From Sunxiuqinia elliptica (GTDB taxonomy: Bacteria; Bacteroidota; Bacteroidia; Bacteroidales; Prolixibacteraceae): 64,000 bases of DNA. Below are positions 55,402-64,000 of the stretch, one piece after another. The notes beneath the pieces were generated by a model. It saw nothing but the letters and a program-made list of their open reading frames with translations. It had not been told where the DNA came from and ran no database searches. Location of the stretch: the NCBI RefSeq assembly GCF_900113005.1, contig NZ_FONW01000001.1:1010996-1074995 (forward strand). Direction: 5' to 3'. The number at the start of each line of letters is the position of its first letter. Within the stretch, counting starts at the first letter, position 1. Made by a program: the position numbers and the translations under genes.

Positions 55402-55743
55402 AAGAACTATCGACCCTGTACTTGTTTGATTATTAGTGTTTTGTGGTTTTGTATTTTGGTGATTACAATTGTTGTGGGTGTTGAAAAAATAAACACTTAA
55501 AATTGAGTATGACTTTAATTGACGGTCTGTTAGTGTTTTATGTGGCGGTGTTGAAGAAGTAAGCACTGATGAAAAAAACAACACTTTTTAGTCAAAAGCT
55601 CAGAGAACTACTTCGGAATTAAATCAGCAAAAGCAAAAAAAAGTCTGGTTTTGGTGTTGATAGCTGTCTAATTTTTCTACGGAGAAACTGAAGATTGATT
55701 TTTATTCGATGTTTTTAGGAAGCTCTAAAAGAAGCTTTTTTAT

Positions 55744-55751
55744 TATTTTTG
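55744..55751 (+). promoter_or_regulatory. -7 element close to the start of the PfkB kinase gene
   Basis: TATTTTTG matches TAnnTTTG but ends only six bases before the ATG at 55758; use of it would give a leaderless or near-leaderless transcript. No -33 element was found. Confidence 0.35.
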
Positions 55752-55757
55752 CTGCCT

Positions 55758-56756
55758 ATGAAAAATTCTACCACACAAAAGACAGTTGTAGGGATTGGAA
55801 GTGCCCTGGTTGATGTTTTGGTTCAGTTGACTGATGACCAGTTGTTGGACAATTTTCAGCTTCCCAAAGGGAGTATGACTTTAGTTGATGCCGATTTGTC
55901 GCAAAAAATTCTGGATTCGACGAAGGGATTGGATCGCACGATTGAGACAGGAGGTTCTGCAGCCAATACAATTCGCGCAATTGCTCAAGTGGGTGGAAAA
56001 ACTGGCTTTATTGGAAAAATATCGAAAGATGAGATGGGCCAGTTCTTTAAAAATGAATTTGAAAATGCTCAGATTCAACCGCACCTGTTTTACAGCCAGA
56101 TTCCGACAGGCAAGGCGGCTACCTTAATTTCGCCTGATTCGGAACGTACTTTTGGAACTTATTTGGGAGCAGCCAGTGAATTGAGCGTGGCTGAGTTGTC
56201 GGAGGATGTTTTTGCTGCCTATGACTATTTACATATCGAAGGGTACCTGGTTTTCAATCACGAATTGATTGAAGGTGTGCTGAAACTAGCGAAAAAGCAG
56301 GGCTTAAAAATTGCTTTGGATATGGCTAGTTTTAATGTGGTTGAGGCTAATCTTGAATTTTTGGGGCACTTGTTGGACGAGTATGTCGATATTGTTTTTG
56401 CAAATGAAGAGGAAGCTAAGTCCTATACTGGATTAGAGCCGGAAGAGGCCTTGAGAAAATTGGGTGAACAGTGCGAAATTGCCGTTGTAAAAGTGGGAAA
56501 GGAAGGCTCCATGATCTTGGCAGGTGATGAATTTATCCGGGTGAAAACTCCGCAGGTTAAGAGTTTGGATACCACGGGAGCCGGTGATGTTTATGCTGCT
56601 GGCTTTTTGTATGGTTTGGCCAATGGGTTTGATCTCCAATCTTGCGGAACCTTAGCCTCGACGATGGCCAGTGAAGTGATTCAGGTGTTGGGAGCGAAAA
56701 TTCCAGAATCGGCATTGAAAGGTATTCAACAACAGATCGAAAAAATTCACGGTTAA
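55758..56756 (+). CDS. PfkB-family carbohydrate/nucleoside kinase
   Basis: 332 residues from the ATG at 55758; a TTG three codons earlier lies within the promoter-like sequence. Ribokinase fold with VGIGSALVDVLVQ, ETGGSAANTIRA (the GG switch) and the anion-hole/catalytic motif DTTGAGDVYAAGF. The adenosine-kinase-like N-terminus (GSALVD, KGSMTLVD) suggests adenosine or a similar nucleoside as substrate; fructokinase is possible. Converges with the deoxynucleoside kinase gene, with a four-base overlap of the stops. Confidence 0.88.
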   Translation: MKNSTTQKTVVGIGSALVDVLVQLTDDQLLDNFQLPKGSMTLVDADLSQKILDSTKGLDRTIETGGSAANTIRAIAQVGGKTGFIGKISKDEMGQFFKNEFENAQIQPHLFYSQIPTGKAATLISPDSERTFGTYLGAASELSVAELSEDVFAAYDYLHIEGYLVFNHELIEGVLKLAKKQGLKIALDMASFNVVEANLEFLGHLLDEYVDIVFANEEEAKSYTGLEPEEALRKLGEQCEIAVVKVGKEGSMILAGDEFIRVKTPQVKSLDTTGAGDVYAAGFLYGLANGFDLQSCGTLASTMASEVIQVLGAKIPESALKGIQQQIEKIHG

Positions 56757-57367
56757 AATAAACCGTGAATCTGAGCATCAATTTTATCAATTACAGTACT
56801 TAAGTCTTCCGGACTGTTTGTAATGTCAATTTTGTCAACGTTAATAATCAGCAATTTTCCCTCTTTGTAACGGTTGATCCAGGCTTCGTAACGCTCATTC
56901 AACTGCTTGAGATAGTCCAGACGAATGGAGTTTTCGTAGTCGCGGCCACGCTGCTGGATTTGGTTTACAAGCGTAGGAACACTTGCACGTAAATAGATCA
57001 GGAGGTCGGGAGCTTTTATCAACTTGCTCATCAACTGAAATAACGTGGTGTAGTTGTTAAAGTCACGAGTTGACATCAGGCCCATTGCGTGCAGGTTGGG
57101 AGCAAAAATTTCAGCGTCCTCAAAAATAGTGCGGTCTTGAATCACCGTTTCTCCTGATTTCTTAATATCGATTACTTGGTTGAACCGACTATTTAAGAAA
57201 TAGATTTGCAGGTTAAAAGACCAGCGCTGCATATCTTCATAAAAATCATTGAGGTAAGGATTTTCGTCCACATCTTCGTAGTGCGGTTTCCATCCGTAGT
57301 GTTTTGCCAATAACCTGGTAAGTGTCGTTTTTCCGGCGCCTATATTGCCGGCAAGTGCTATATGCAT
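56753..57367 (-). CDS. deoxynucleoside kinase (deoxyadenosine/deoxyguanosine type)
   Basis: 204 residues. P-loop GNIGAGKTTL at the N-terminus, EDVDENPYLNDFY (substrate-binding Glu region), QDRTIFEDAEIFA (DRx motif) and the lid RGRDYENSIRLDYL. Typical of the bacterial dNK family that salvages deoxypurines to monophosphates. The GH3 gene lies 66 bases upstream on the same strand. Confidence 0.92.
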   Translation of the reverse strand: MHIALAGNIGAGKTTLTRLLAKHYGWKPHYEDVDENPYLNDFYEDMQRWSFNLQIYFLNSRFNQVIDIKKSGETVIQDRTIFEDAEIFAPNLHAMGLMSTRDFNNYTTLFQLMSKLIKAPDLLIYLRASVPTLVNQIQQRGRDYENSIRLDYLKQLNERYEAWINRYKEGKLLIINVDKIDITNSPEDLSTVIDKIDAQIHGLF

Positions 57368-57433
57368 GATTATGTATTTTCTATTTTAATTGTTATTCTT
57401 TTGCTTGCCTGTTAGGTGCTACAATTTACAAAA

Positions 57434-58951
57434 TTAGATTGTCTTTTGAAGCTCAATCAGCTCATCAAGGTATTTTCGATTGTTGGCTAAACGAGGAATT
57501 TTGTTTTGGCCTCCAACTTTTCCGCGTTGTTTCATCCATTCATAAAAAAGATCAGGCTTTGCAACCAAAAGGTGTGGCTTTTCAAGCGTCAGGTTCTTGT
57601 GTCTTTTGGCTTCATAATCAGAGTTGAGCGTTTTTAGAGCGTCGTCAAGCACTTCCATGAAGTACTCTTTGTCCTCTGGTTCTCGTTCAAATTCAATGAT
57701 CCATTCATGAGCTCCTTTTTTATCAGTCCCCATGAAAATCGGTCCGGCAGTGTATTCTTTGATGTTGGCTCCCGTTCTTTCGGTGGCAATGTTTAAAGCT
57801 TGCTCGGCATTGTCAACAATGATTTCTTCACCAAACGCATTGATAAACTGCTTTGTTCTTCCGGTTATTTTGATTCGGAAGGGTCTTTTAGAGGTAAACT
57901 GAATGGTGTCGCCAATAACATAGCGCCATAACCCACCATTGGTACTGATCACCAAAGCATAGTTTTTCCCAAGTTCTACTTCATCCAAACTCAGTGCTTT
58001 GGGGTGGTCTTCGTGAAAATGCTCCATCGGAATGAACTCGTAGTAAACGCCATAGTCCAGCATGAGTAGCATGTCGTTTCGTTCTGGCTCGTCCTGAATG
58101 GCAAAGAACCCTTCTGAGGCATTGTAGGTTTCCATGTAGTTCATGGATGCTGAAGGAATGATACTTTGGTACTGTTCGCGATAGGGATCAAAGTTGATAC
58201 CTCCATGGATAAAAACCTCCAGGTTGGGCCATACCTCCAAAATATTGCTTTTGCCCGTGTGTTCCAGCACTCTTTTTAAAAGAACCAAGTACCAGGAAGG
58301 AACTCCGGCAAGCGAGGTTACATTTTCGTCAAGTGATTCCTGAATGATTTTTTCGACCTTCTCATCAAACTCTTCAATCAGCGCAATCTCGGTTGGAGGG
58401 ATGCGAATAAAGTCAGACCAGAAAGGGGTGTTTTCAATTAGGATAGCTGATAAGTCGCCATAATACGATTTATTACTGAAGTTATTCACCCGGTGACTTC
58501 CTCCCAAGGTTAGGGTTTTCCCGAAGAGCACTCCCGAGTCCGGGTTGTTTTTCAGGTAAAGGGCAAACACATCCTTGGCTCCCCGAAAGTGAACATCCTC
58601 CAACGATTGCTTGCTGACAGGAATGAACTTGCTTTTATCGTTGGTCGTTCCGGATGATTTGGCAAACCACTTGATATCGCCCGGCCAAAGCAGGTTTTTC
58701 TCGCCTTTGCGCAGTCGTTCTACATAAGGTGCAAAGTCTTCGTATTGACGAATTGGGACCCGTTCCTTAAATTCTTTTTCGGAGCGAATATTTCTGAAGT
58801 CGTACTCCTTTCCAAATTCAGTGTCACGAGCTTCATGCAACAGATCAAAGAAAACTTCGAGCTGAGCGTCGTGTGGGTGTTTTTTAAAAAGATCAATTTG
58901 GTATATCCGTTTAAAATTGATCCAGTTGATAATGGAGTTTATAAATGTCAT
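57434..58951 (-). CDS. GH3-family adenylating enzyme
   Basis: 505 residues. The bacterial GH3 (auxin-responsive-promoter) type of acyl-adenylate/thioester-forming enzyme. The ATP motif SSGTTNDKSKFIP, SLAGVPSWYLVLL, YNASEGFFAIQD and WRYVIGDTIQFT are characteristic. Plant GH3 proteins join amino acids to carboxylic hormones; bacterial members are mostly uncharacterised and common in Bacteroidota. No signal peptide. It may share a transcript with the deoxynucleoside kinase. A consensus promoter lies upstream. Confidence 0.9.
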   Translation of the reverse strand: MTFINSIINWINFKRIYQIDLFKKHPHDAQLEVFFDLLHEARDTEFGKEYDFRNIRSEKEFKERVPIRQYEDFAPYVERLRKGEKNLLWPGDIKWFAKSSGTTNDKSKFIPVSKQSLEDVHFRGAKDVFALYLKNNPDSGVLFGKTLTLGGSHRVNNFSNKSYYGDLSAILIENTPFWSDFIRIPPTEIALIEEFDEKVEKIIQESLDENVTSLAGVPSWYLVLLKRVLEHTGKSNILEVWPNLEVFIHGGINFDPYREQYQSIIPSASMNYMETYNASEGFFAIQDEPERNDMLLMLDYGVYYEFIPMEHFHEDHPKALSLDEVELGKNYALVISTNGGLWRYVIGDTIQFTSKRPFRIKITGRTKQFINAFGEEIIVDNAEQALNIATERTGANIKEYTAGPIFMGTDKKGAHEWIIEFEREPEDKEYFMEVLDDALKTLNSDYEAKRHKNLTLEKPHLLVAKPDLFYEWMKQRGKVGGQNKIPRLANNRKYLDELIELQKTI

Positions 58952-59049
58952 CTAAAAATTTTTAGTCGAATATAAAAATGTCCAGAAGACTGTCTCCTGA
59001 ACAAGTCAAATTTATCTTTTTTGTTTGAGACTACCTATTGCCAGCTTAG

Positions 59050-59079
59050 CAAAAATATTTTCCTATTTTTACTTGCCAA
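59050..59079 (-). promoter_or_regulatory. consensus Bacteroidota promoter of the GH3 gene
   Basis: Minus strand: TTG (59079-59077), 19 bases, TATTTTTG (59057-59050). Both elements and the spacing match the consensus; about 90 bases of leader precede the ATG at 58951. Confidence 0.65.
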
Positions 59080-59134
59080 TTGGCTATTTAACGCTTTTTA
59101 TTGCGCATTATTTGCATAACTAAAAATCAATTTG

Positions 59135-59680
59135 GTGAATTACATCGATTTAGTTCTTGGTATATTATTGATTATAGCTGCTTTTCGTGGCTTTTTTAAT
59201 GGATTTGTAGCCGAGGTGGCTTCACTGGCGGCATTAATTCTCGGAGTTTGGGGAGCCATTCATTTTTCGCATATGACTGCCAACTTTATAGTGGAAACAT
59301 TTAACTATCACTCTGGACATCTAGGTTTGGTGGCTTTTCTGATCACGTTTGTCATTATTGTCATCCTTGTTCATTTGGTTGGGAGAGCTGTTGAAAGCAT
59401 TGTAACGGTGGCTGCGCTTGGTTTTATTAACCGGCTGGCAGGTATTCTGTTTGGGCTGATTAAATCGGCATTGATTCTGAGTGTCGTTTTGCTAATTTTT
59501 GATGAGGTGGATGAAAATGTCGGGATTTTACCTGCCGATGTTAAGGAAGAGTCTCAAATGTATGAGCCCGTGAGAAATTTGGTTCCAACAGTATTGCCTT
59601 TCCTTAAATTCGACGCAGTTGATAACGATTTATTTGAACGCAAAAAGCAAAGAGATGGCAAAGCTAAAAAGATGGTTTAG
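59135..59680 (+). CDS. CvpA-family membrane protein
   Basis: 181 residues from the GTG at 59135 (a TTG at 59132 is adjacent; no ATG). The start NYIDLVLGILLIIAAFRGFFNG matches CvpA N-termini in pattern. Four membrane helices (about 3-20, 27-48, 63-85, 98-120) then a cytoplasmic tail. CvpA-like proteins affect colicin V production, envelope homeostasis and bile-salt tolerance in other bacteria. Overlaps the DUF3667 gene by 26 bases. Confidence 0.88.
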   Translation: MNYIDLVLGILLIIAAFRGFFNGFVAEVASLAALILGVWGAIHFSHMTANFIVETFNYHSGHLGLVAFLITFVIIVILVHLVGRAVESIVTVAALGFINRLAGILFGLIKSALILSVVLLIFDEVDENVGILPADVKEESQMYEPVRNLVPTVLPFLKFDAVDNDLFERKKQRDGKAKKMV

Positions 59681-60683
59681 GAAGGATAAAAGACGTTTGG
59701 AAGAACTGGAACAAACTACTTGTCTGAACTGTAGACAAGTGTATCAAGGGTTTTATTGCCCCAACTGTGGGCAGTCGACTTCGGAGTTTGATCGTCCTTT
59801 TGGATTTGTGTTTTATGACTTTCTGGGAAATTTTTTGGCTTTTGATTCTCGTTTTTTTCATACTTATAGAGATTTGATCTTCAAGCCAGGCTTTTTAACA
59901 AAGGAGTTTTTTAAAGGACGACGGGCCCGGTATGCACCTCCTTTCAGAGTGTATATTTTTATGAGTTTTGTTTTGTTCCTGCTGCTCCAAATCATGACAA
60001 CCCGAAGTCTGAATTCCGCTTTGGAATACTCCTTGGACAGTGATCCGGAGGTTGCTGCAGCTGCTGATTCTTTGGCTGCGATGGCAAGTGATTCTCTTGT
60101 GGTGGAACTTCCAACTGCGACGGAAGATTCTTCCTCGTTTGCTGGGGTGGAATTGGATGAACTATTGACTGCTGATAATGTACGCGGGTCCATGCGTTCT
60201 TTGGCCGATCAGCTTGAAGAAAATGCGAAAACGGAAGAAGATCCGGGCGACAGGCGAAGGATGGTACAGTTTGTTGATACGCTGCGTTCGCCAGAGCAGC
60301 TAATTGCACGAATGCTGAAATATTTGTCTTATGCCTTTTTTGTGCTTTTGCCGGTTTTTGCTTTGCTATTAAAGCTTTTTTATGTCCGGCGGAAAGTGTT
60401 TTATATCCGGCATTTGGTGTTTTCTGTTCATCTGCATTCCTTCATCTTCTTTTTATTGAGTTTAGTTGTTGGCGTTAATTTATTGTTTCCCGGAAAGATT
60501 GGTGTCTTTTCGTTATGGCTGTTGCTATTGGTGCCGGTTTATATATACATCGCCATGAAGAAATTTTACCAGCAAGGCTACTTCAAAACACTTGTGAAGT
60601 TTGTTGTTTTGGGTGGATTTTATAACCTGCTGCTTTTGTTTTTATTTGTGACCGTGTTTATCAATGCCCTAGGCGTGCTATAA
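59655..60683 (+). CDS. DUF3667 family zinc-ribbon membrane protein
   Basis: 342 residues from the ATG at 59655, which follows AAAGAG and lies inside the end of cvpA; the frame is open 12 codons further. An N-terminal zinc ribbon CLNCRQ and CPNCGQS is followed by the family segment LTKEFFKGRRARYAPPFRVYIFMS (cited in part), a first helix, an acidic and Ser/Ala-rich extracytoplasmic stretch of about 110 residues, then four helices. Family is common in Bacteroidota; function unknown. Confidence 0.85.
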   Translation: MAKLKRWFRKDKRRLEELEQTTCLNCRQVYQGFYCPNCGQSTSEFDRPFGFVFYDFLGNFLAFDSRFFHTYRDLIFKPGFLTKEFFKGRRARYAPPFRVYIFMSFVLFLLLQIMTTRSLNSALEYSLDSDPEVAAAADSLAAMASDSLVVELPTATEDSSSFAGVELDELLTADNVRGSMRSLADQLEENAKTEEDPGDRRRMVQFVDTLRSPEQLIARMLKYLSYAFFVLLPVFALLLKLFYVRRKVFYIRHLVFSVHLHSFIFFLLSLVVGVNLLFPGKIGVFSLWLLLLVPVYIYIAMKKFYQQGYFKTLVKFVVLGGFYNLLLLFLFVTVFINALGVL

Positions 60684-60732
60684 CTGGTGCCTAGTTATTT
60701 TAAATTCAAAATATTAACGAGAAGTTGAAGTT

Positions 60733-60761
60733 TGCAATGGTTCATTTTTTGTATCTTTGCC
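60733..60761 (+). promoter_or_regulatory. promoter of tyrS
   Basis: -7 element TATCTTTG (60754-60761), a full consensus match, with TTTG (60733-60736) 17 bases upstream. Leaves a leader of about 80 bases, with no tRNA-like T-box structure noticed. Confidence 0.6.
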
Positions 60762-60847
60762 GCAATTTTACTTGCTGTCCGACACTTTTAAAATTCGTCG
60801 GAAATCTGGCAGGTTTTAGAAAGACAAAACATATTAAATAGATACTG

Positions 60848-62140
60848 ATGAACTTTGTTGAAGAACTACGCTGGAGGGGAATGATTCATGATATCATGCC
60901 CGGCACTGAAGAGCAACTGCAAAAGGAATTAACAACAGCTTACGTAGGGATTGACCCAACGGCTGATTCACTGCATATTGGTCACCTGGTAGGGGTGATG
61001 ATGCTAAAACACCTTCAGTTGGCAGGTCATAAACCAATTGCATTGATTGGTGGAGCAACAGGAATGATTGGTGACCCTTCAGGGAAATCGCAGGAGCGTA
61101 ACCTGCTGGACGAAGATACCCTTCGTCATAACCAAAACTGCATTAAAGCTCAGTTAAACAAATTCTTGGATTTTGATTCAGGAGAAGCTAATGCTGCTGA
61201 GTTGGTAAACAACTACGATTGGATGAAAGAATTCAGCTTCTTAGAATTCATTCGCGATATTGGTAAGCACTTAACCGTGAATTACATGATGTCGAAAGAC
61301 AGTGTGAAAAAACGCTTGGGTGAAGATGCCAAAGTTGGAATGTCTTTCACTGAGTTTTCTTACCAATTGGTTCAAGGAACAGATTTCTTGCACTTATACC
61401 AGTCTAAAAACTGTAAACTTCAGATGGGGGGATCGGATCAGTGGGGAAACATTACTACCGGAACTGAGCTGATTCGTCGTAAAGTGAGTGGAGAAGCTTT
61501 TGCCTTAACTTGTCCGTTGATTACCAAAGCTGACGGAACCAAGTTTGGAAAAACAGAAAGTGGAAACGTGTGGTTGGATTCTAAGTTGACTTCGCCATAT
61601 AAATTTTACCAATTCTGGCTGAATACTTCGGATGAGGACGCCGAGCGTTACATTAAGATTTTTACGCTTTTGACCCGTGAAGAAGTGGCTGATTTGGTTG
61701 CTCGCCATAAAGAAGCACCTCATGAAAGAGGATTACAAAAGAAACTGGCTGAGGAAATTACGGTAATGGTTCACTCACGTGAAGATTACGAGATGGCTGT
61801 TGAAGCATCGCAAATCCTTTTTGGCCGCGGAACTGCTGAAAACCTGAAAAAACTGGATGAGCAAACATTCTTGTCTGTGTTCGAAGGTGTTCCTCAGTTT
61901 TCAGTTCCAAAAGCGGAGTTGGAAGCAGGCATTAATGTTGTGGAATTGCTTTCAGAAAAAACACAGGTTTTCCCATCAAAAGGAGAGTTGCGCCGTACGA
62001 TTAAAGGAAACGGGCTGAGCATCAATAAAGATAAGATTACAGATCCAGAGTTGATGGTTAACAAGGACTTCCTCATTGGCGACAAGTACATCTTAGTTCA
62101 AAAAGGAAAGAAAAATTATTTCTTGTTGTTGGCCGAGTAA
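60848..62140 (+). CDS. tyrS: tyrosyl-tRNA synthetase
   Basis: 430 residues, class I synthetase. [16 protein letters not shown] with the HIGH motif, [28 protein letters not shown] for tyrosine binding, KFGKT as KMSKS equivalent, and a C-terminal S4-like RNA-binding domain ([13 protein letters not shown]). Full length. Single gene with its own promoter and a hairpin after its stop. Confidence 0.98.
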   Translation: MNFVEELRWRGMIHDIMPGTEEQLQKELTTAYVGIDPTADSLHIGHLVGVMMLKHLQLAGHKPIALIGGATGMIGDPSGKSQERNLLDEDTLRHNQNCIKAQLNKFLDFDSGEANAAELVNNYDWMKEFSFLEFIRDIGKHLTVNYMMSKDSVKKRLGEDAKVGMSFTEFSYQLVQGTDFLHLYQSKNCKLQMGGSDQWGNITTGTELIRRKVSGEAFALTCPLITKADGTKFGKTESGNVWLDSKLTSPYKFYQFWLNTSDEDAERYIKIFTLLTREEVADLVARHKEAPHERGLQKKLAEEITVMVHSREDYEMAVEASQILFGRGTAENLKKLDEQTFLSVFEGVPQFSVPKAELEAGINVVELLSEKTQVFPSKGELRRTIKGNGLSINKDKITDPELMVNKDFLIGDKYILVQKGKKNYFLLLAE

Positions 62141-62205
62141 TCTTTTGATTGATATACTATTTTTGATAGAATATCGTTGAAAGTTATGACTAAACACGAA
62201 TAACT

Positions 62206-62247
62206 TTATGAAACGAGTCGCACATTATTGAGGCTCGTTTCATAAAT
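62206..62247 (+). terminator. hairpin after tyrS
   Basis: TTTATGAAACGAG (62206-62218) and CTCGTTTCATAAA (62235-62247), a 13-base perfect stem that can extend by a G-U and a C-G pair. No U-run follows, so it is a terminator of uncertain strength or a leader structure of the following polysaccharide operon, whose first ATG is 30 bases on. Confidence 0.55.
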
Positions 62248-62275
62248 TACCTAAAAGAACAAACAATTTAAACGA

Positions 62276-63229
62276 ATGAAAAGCTTCTTTGATAATCAAA
62301 GTCTGTTTGTGATTGTCTGGAAATGGAAGGTGCATCTGATTGTTGTTGGAGCAATTGCAATTATTGCTGCAGCTGTTTTCTCATCACCTTTTTTTATTAC
62401 TCCGCTTTACCAGTCACAAGCCAGGGTCTATCCGGCCAACACCAGTTCCTATTCCGAAGAGAGTGAAAGTGAGCAAATGCTTGAAGTATTTAACTCTACT
62501 GATATTAAACGTCAGGTGATTGATGCTTTCGACTTGGCTTCAAGGTATGATTTGGAGAAGGATGATCCTCACTTCCGGACGAAGATTCTTCGTAAATACA
62601 ACGACCGGGTGATGTGTAAAAAGACCGAATATGAATCCATTGAGTTGAAGGCTTTAGATGCTGATCCTCAGGTGGCCTGCAATATTGTTGATTCGTTGGT
62701 TGCATATTACAATCGGAAGGTTTTACACTTGAATCAACAAAAAGCATTAGAAGAAGCACAGTCGTATTTGAAAGATTTAACCCGGAAGCGAACTGCAATT
62801 GACAATGTCACTGTTCAGATGGAAGCTTTGCGAAAAGAATATGGCTTGTTGGATTATGAGATTCAAACCGAACAAGTAACTCAAGGGTACATGACTGCTC
62901 TGGCTGAAGGAGCTACTGCACGTGCTGTGAACGATATTAAGCAATTAATGGGCAACCTGGAGGAAAAGGGAGGACAGTTCTTTTTGCTTCAGCGTGAACT
63001 GGAGGCTTTGGAAGTACAACGGGATACCATTAGCCGGAGATACGATAAGGCAATTGGTCGGGCAGAAAGATATGAAACCTATTCAATGGTTGTTGAAGAA
63101 CCGTTTCCTGCCGATAAAAAGGCTTTTCCAACGCGTTGGCTAATTGTGCTGGTTAGCTTGATTGCTGTTGAGTTTCTGGCACTGATCACCATTTTTAGCC
63201 TAGAGGGGATAAAATCGTCAAAATCATAA
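62276..63229 (+). CDS. Wzz-type polysaccharide chain-length/export protein
   Basis: 317 residues. Membrane helices at about 20-42 and 287-310 enclose a periplasmic part with long helical, coiled-coil-prone stretches (KALEEAQSYLKDLTRKR and the 230-270 region), the layout of polysaccharide co-polymerases. The Pro-rich segment before the second helix (EEPFPADKKAFPTR) is typical. No C-terminal tyrosine kinase domain. With the following gene it begins a capsule, O-antigen or exopolysaccharide locus. Confidence 0.85.
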   Translation: MKSFFDNQSLFVIVWKWKVHLIVVGAIAIIAAAVFSSPFFITPLYQSQARVYPANTSSYSEESESEQMLEVFNSTDIKRQVIDAFDLASRYDLEKDDPHFRTKILRKYNDRVMCKKTEYESIELKALDADPQVACNIVDSLVAYYNRKVLHLNQQKALEEAQSYLKDLTRKRTAIDNVTVQMEALRKEYGLLDYEIQTEQVTQGYMTALAEGATARAVNDIKQLMGNLEEKGGQFFLLQRELEALEVQRDTISRRYDKAIGRAERYETYSMVVEEPFPADKKAFPTRWLIVLVSLIAVEFLALITIFSLEGIKSSKS

Positions 63230-63232
63230 GAT

Positions 63233-64000
63233 TTGCTTGGGAAGCACTATAAAATCGTTTTGTTTTACAGCATCTCGGTGTTGTTTTTAGCACTCAATCT
63301 TTTCTTTGTCGTTCAAAAAGAGAGCTTGATGGTGAGTGTTTTACCAGTTGTACTGGCTTTGGTTTTAGTGGCTGTTTTTAGCTTGGATACCTTGTTGCTT
63401 TTGGTTACTTTTTTCACCCCATTATCCTTGCCTTTACATGATTTAATTCCGGGTTTATCATTTGATATGTTTTTGCCCACCGAGCCTTTAATGGTTGGTA
63501 TTCTGGTTTTATTTCTGTTTAAATTGGCAGAGCAGAAGCAGTTTGATCGCGATATCTTAAAGCATCCGGTTTCGTTGGCTTTGTATTTTTACTTGGGCTG
63601 GATGTTGCTGACATCAATTACAAGCACGATGCCAGTGGTGTCGATTAAGTTTTGGGTTTCAAAGCTTTGGTTTATTGTTGCATTTTACTTCTTGGGCATT
63701 CTTTTATTTCGAGATAAGAAAAATATTTATCGATTCATCGGACTTTATTGTGCAGCTTTTATCGTGGTTATCTTTTATGCTTGGTCGCGTCACTTGGGCT
63801 ATGGTTTCCACAACGATAACGCTGCTCACTTTGTAATGAATCCTTTTTATAAAGATCATACTTCTTACGGAGCCATGTTGGCTTTTTTTATCCCTTTCTT
63901 GATTGGAATTACCTTTTCGAAGGACTACCGTCAGCGTTATCGGTATTTGGCAGGAGTGGGCTTGACCTTGTTCTCGATGGCTTTGGTTCTGTCCTATACA
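63233..64000 (+). CDS. O-antigen ligase/polymerase-like membrane protein, 3' end cut by window
   Basis: 256 codons without a stop up to the last base. The best start is a TTG at 63233, four bases after the Wzz stop; the first in-frame ATG is 33 codons later and would remove the first helix. The frame codes for seven or so membrane helices, with a periplasmic-loop motif FYKDHTSYGAMLAFF, characteristic of Wzy_C/O-antigen ligase proteins. Likely polymerises or ligates the glycan handled by the Wzz-like neighbour. The remainder lies outside the window. Confidence 0.8.
   Translation, partial: MLGKHYKIVLFYSISVLFLALNLFFVVQKESLMVSVLPVVLALVLVAVFSLDTLLLLVTFFTPLSLPLHDLIPGLSFDMFLPTEPLMVGILVLFLFKLAEQKQFDRDILKHPVSLALYFYLGWMLLTSITSTMPVVSIKFWVSKLWFIVAFYFLGILLFRDKKNIYRFIGLYCAAFIVVIFYAWSRHLGYGFHNDNAAHFVMNPFYKDHTSYGAMLAFFIPFLIGITFSKDYRQRYRYLAGVGLTLFSMALVLSYT

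Larger units (their letters stand above)
55300..55757. other. 458-base intergenic region between divergent genes
   Basis: Holds the sigma-54-like element of the redox operon (leftwards) and the -7 element of the kinase gene (rightwards). The space between the sigma-54-like element and the right end could house activator sites; no clear long palindrome was found. No ORF of substance. Confidence 0.45.

Overview
The window (64 kb, about 43% G+C by eye) looks like a chromosomal stretch of a Bacteroidota species, most likely an anaerobic or facultative marine-type member of the Marinilabiliales/Prolixibacteraceae. The phylum call rests on the TAnnTTTG type of -7 promoter element, three LytS/LytTR two-component pairs, a TonB-dependent receptor with a carboxypeptidase-like N-terminus, DUF3810 and DUF3667 proteins, a four-helix-bundle (S23-type) gene, a separate atpD-atpC operon and the menaquinone route. 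The family-level call is a guess. No rRNA, CRISPR array, transposase or prophage is visible; one tRNA (Asn) is present.

Layout. 1-4.2 kb: menaquinone operon (hotdog thioesterase, menF, menD, menB). 4.3-8.6 kb: Tat-type GH36-like protein, serine peptidase and a DUF4395 membrane protein. 8.6-12.5 kb: LytTR regulator with an unusual histidine kinase carrying a TlpA-like extracytoplasmic part. 12.8-18.8 kb: cell-wall recycling theme (Mpl ligase, dipeptide epimerase, AONS-like PLP enzyme) with a DUF3810 zincin-like protein and a metallo-beta-lactamase-fold hydrolase. 18.9-26.0 kb: META-like lipoprotein, two SDR proteins, a second LytS/LytTR pair and a TonB-dependent receptor. 26.2-30.7 kb: methylmalonyl-CoA mutase mutA and mutB with a four-helix-bundle gene inserted between them. 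30.9-33.3 kb: accessory island with an AT-rich KAP-family NTPase and a GIY-YIG gene embedded in REP-like palindromes. 33.3-47.4 kb: two paralogous secreted proteins, ComB-like and MalY-like enzymes, a GT9 glycosyltransferase, atpDC, a polyprenyl synthase, an RND/MMPL exporter, tRNA-Asn, a third LytS/LytTR pair and an archaemetzincin. 47.5-55.3 kb: redox cluster described below. 55.7-64 kb: sugar/nucleoside kinase, deoxynucleoside kinase, GH3 protein, CvpA, DUF3667, tyrS, and the start of a polysaccharide locus (Wzz-like protein and an O-antigen polymerase-like gene cut by the window end).

The most interesting unit is 47.5-55.3 kb. Six same-strand genes encode a periplasmic binding-protein-like domain fused through one membrane helix to a cytoplasmic GcvH-like domain, a Tat-exported four-cluster ferredoxin (HybA type), a NrfD/HybB-type quinone-interacting membrane subunit, a second membrane-anchored GcvH-like protein, and a two-component system made of a c-heme-motif histidine kinase and an NtrC-type sigma-54 activator. 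There is no hydrogenase, molybdoenzyme or multiheme cytochrome beside it. Both GcvH-like domains have their candidate lysine one residue out of register and share a C-terminal motif, so they may not be ordinary lipoyl carriers. A near-consensus sigma-54 promoter lies upstream of the first gene. I read this as a menaquinone-linked transmembrane redox or signalling complex under its own redox-sensing regulator; the function is inferred, not shown.

Metabolically the rest fits a menaquinone-respiring or fermenting organism that makes propionate through methylmalonyl-CoA and recycles its murein peptides.
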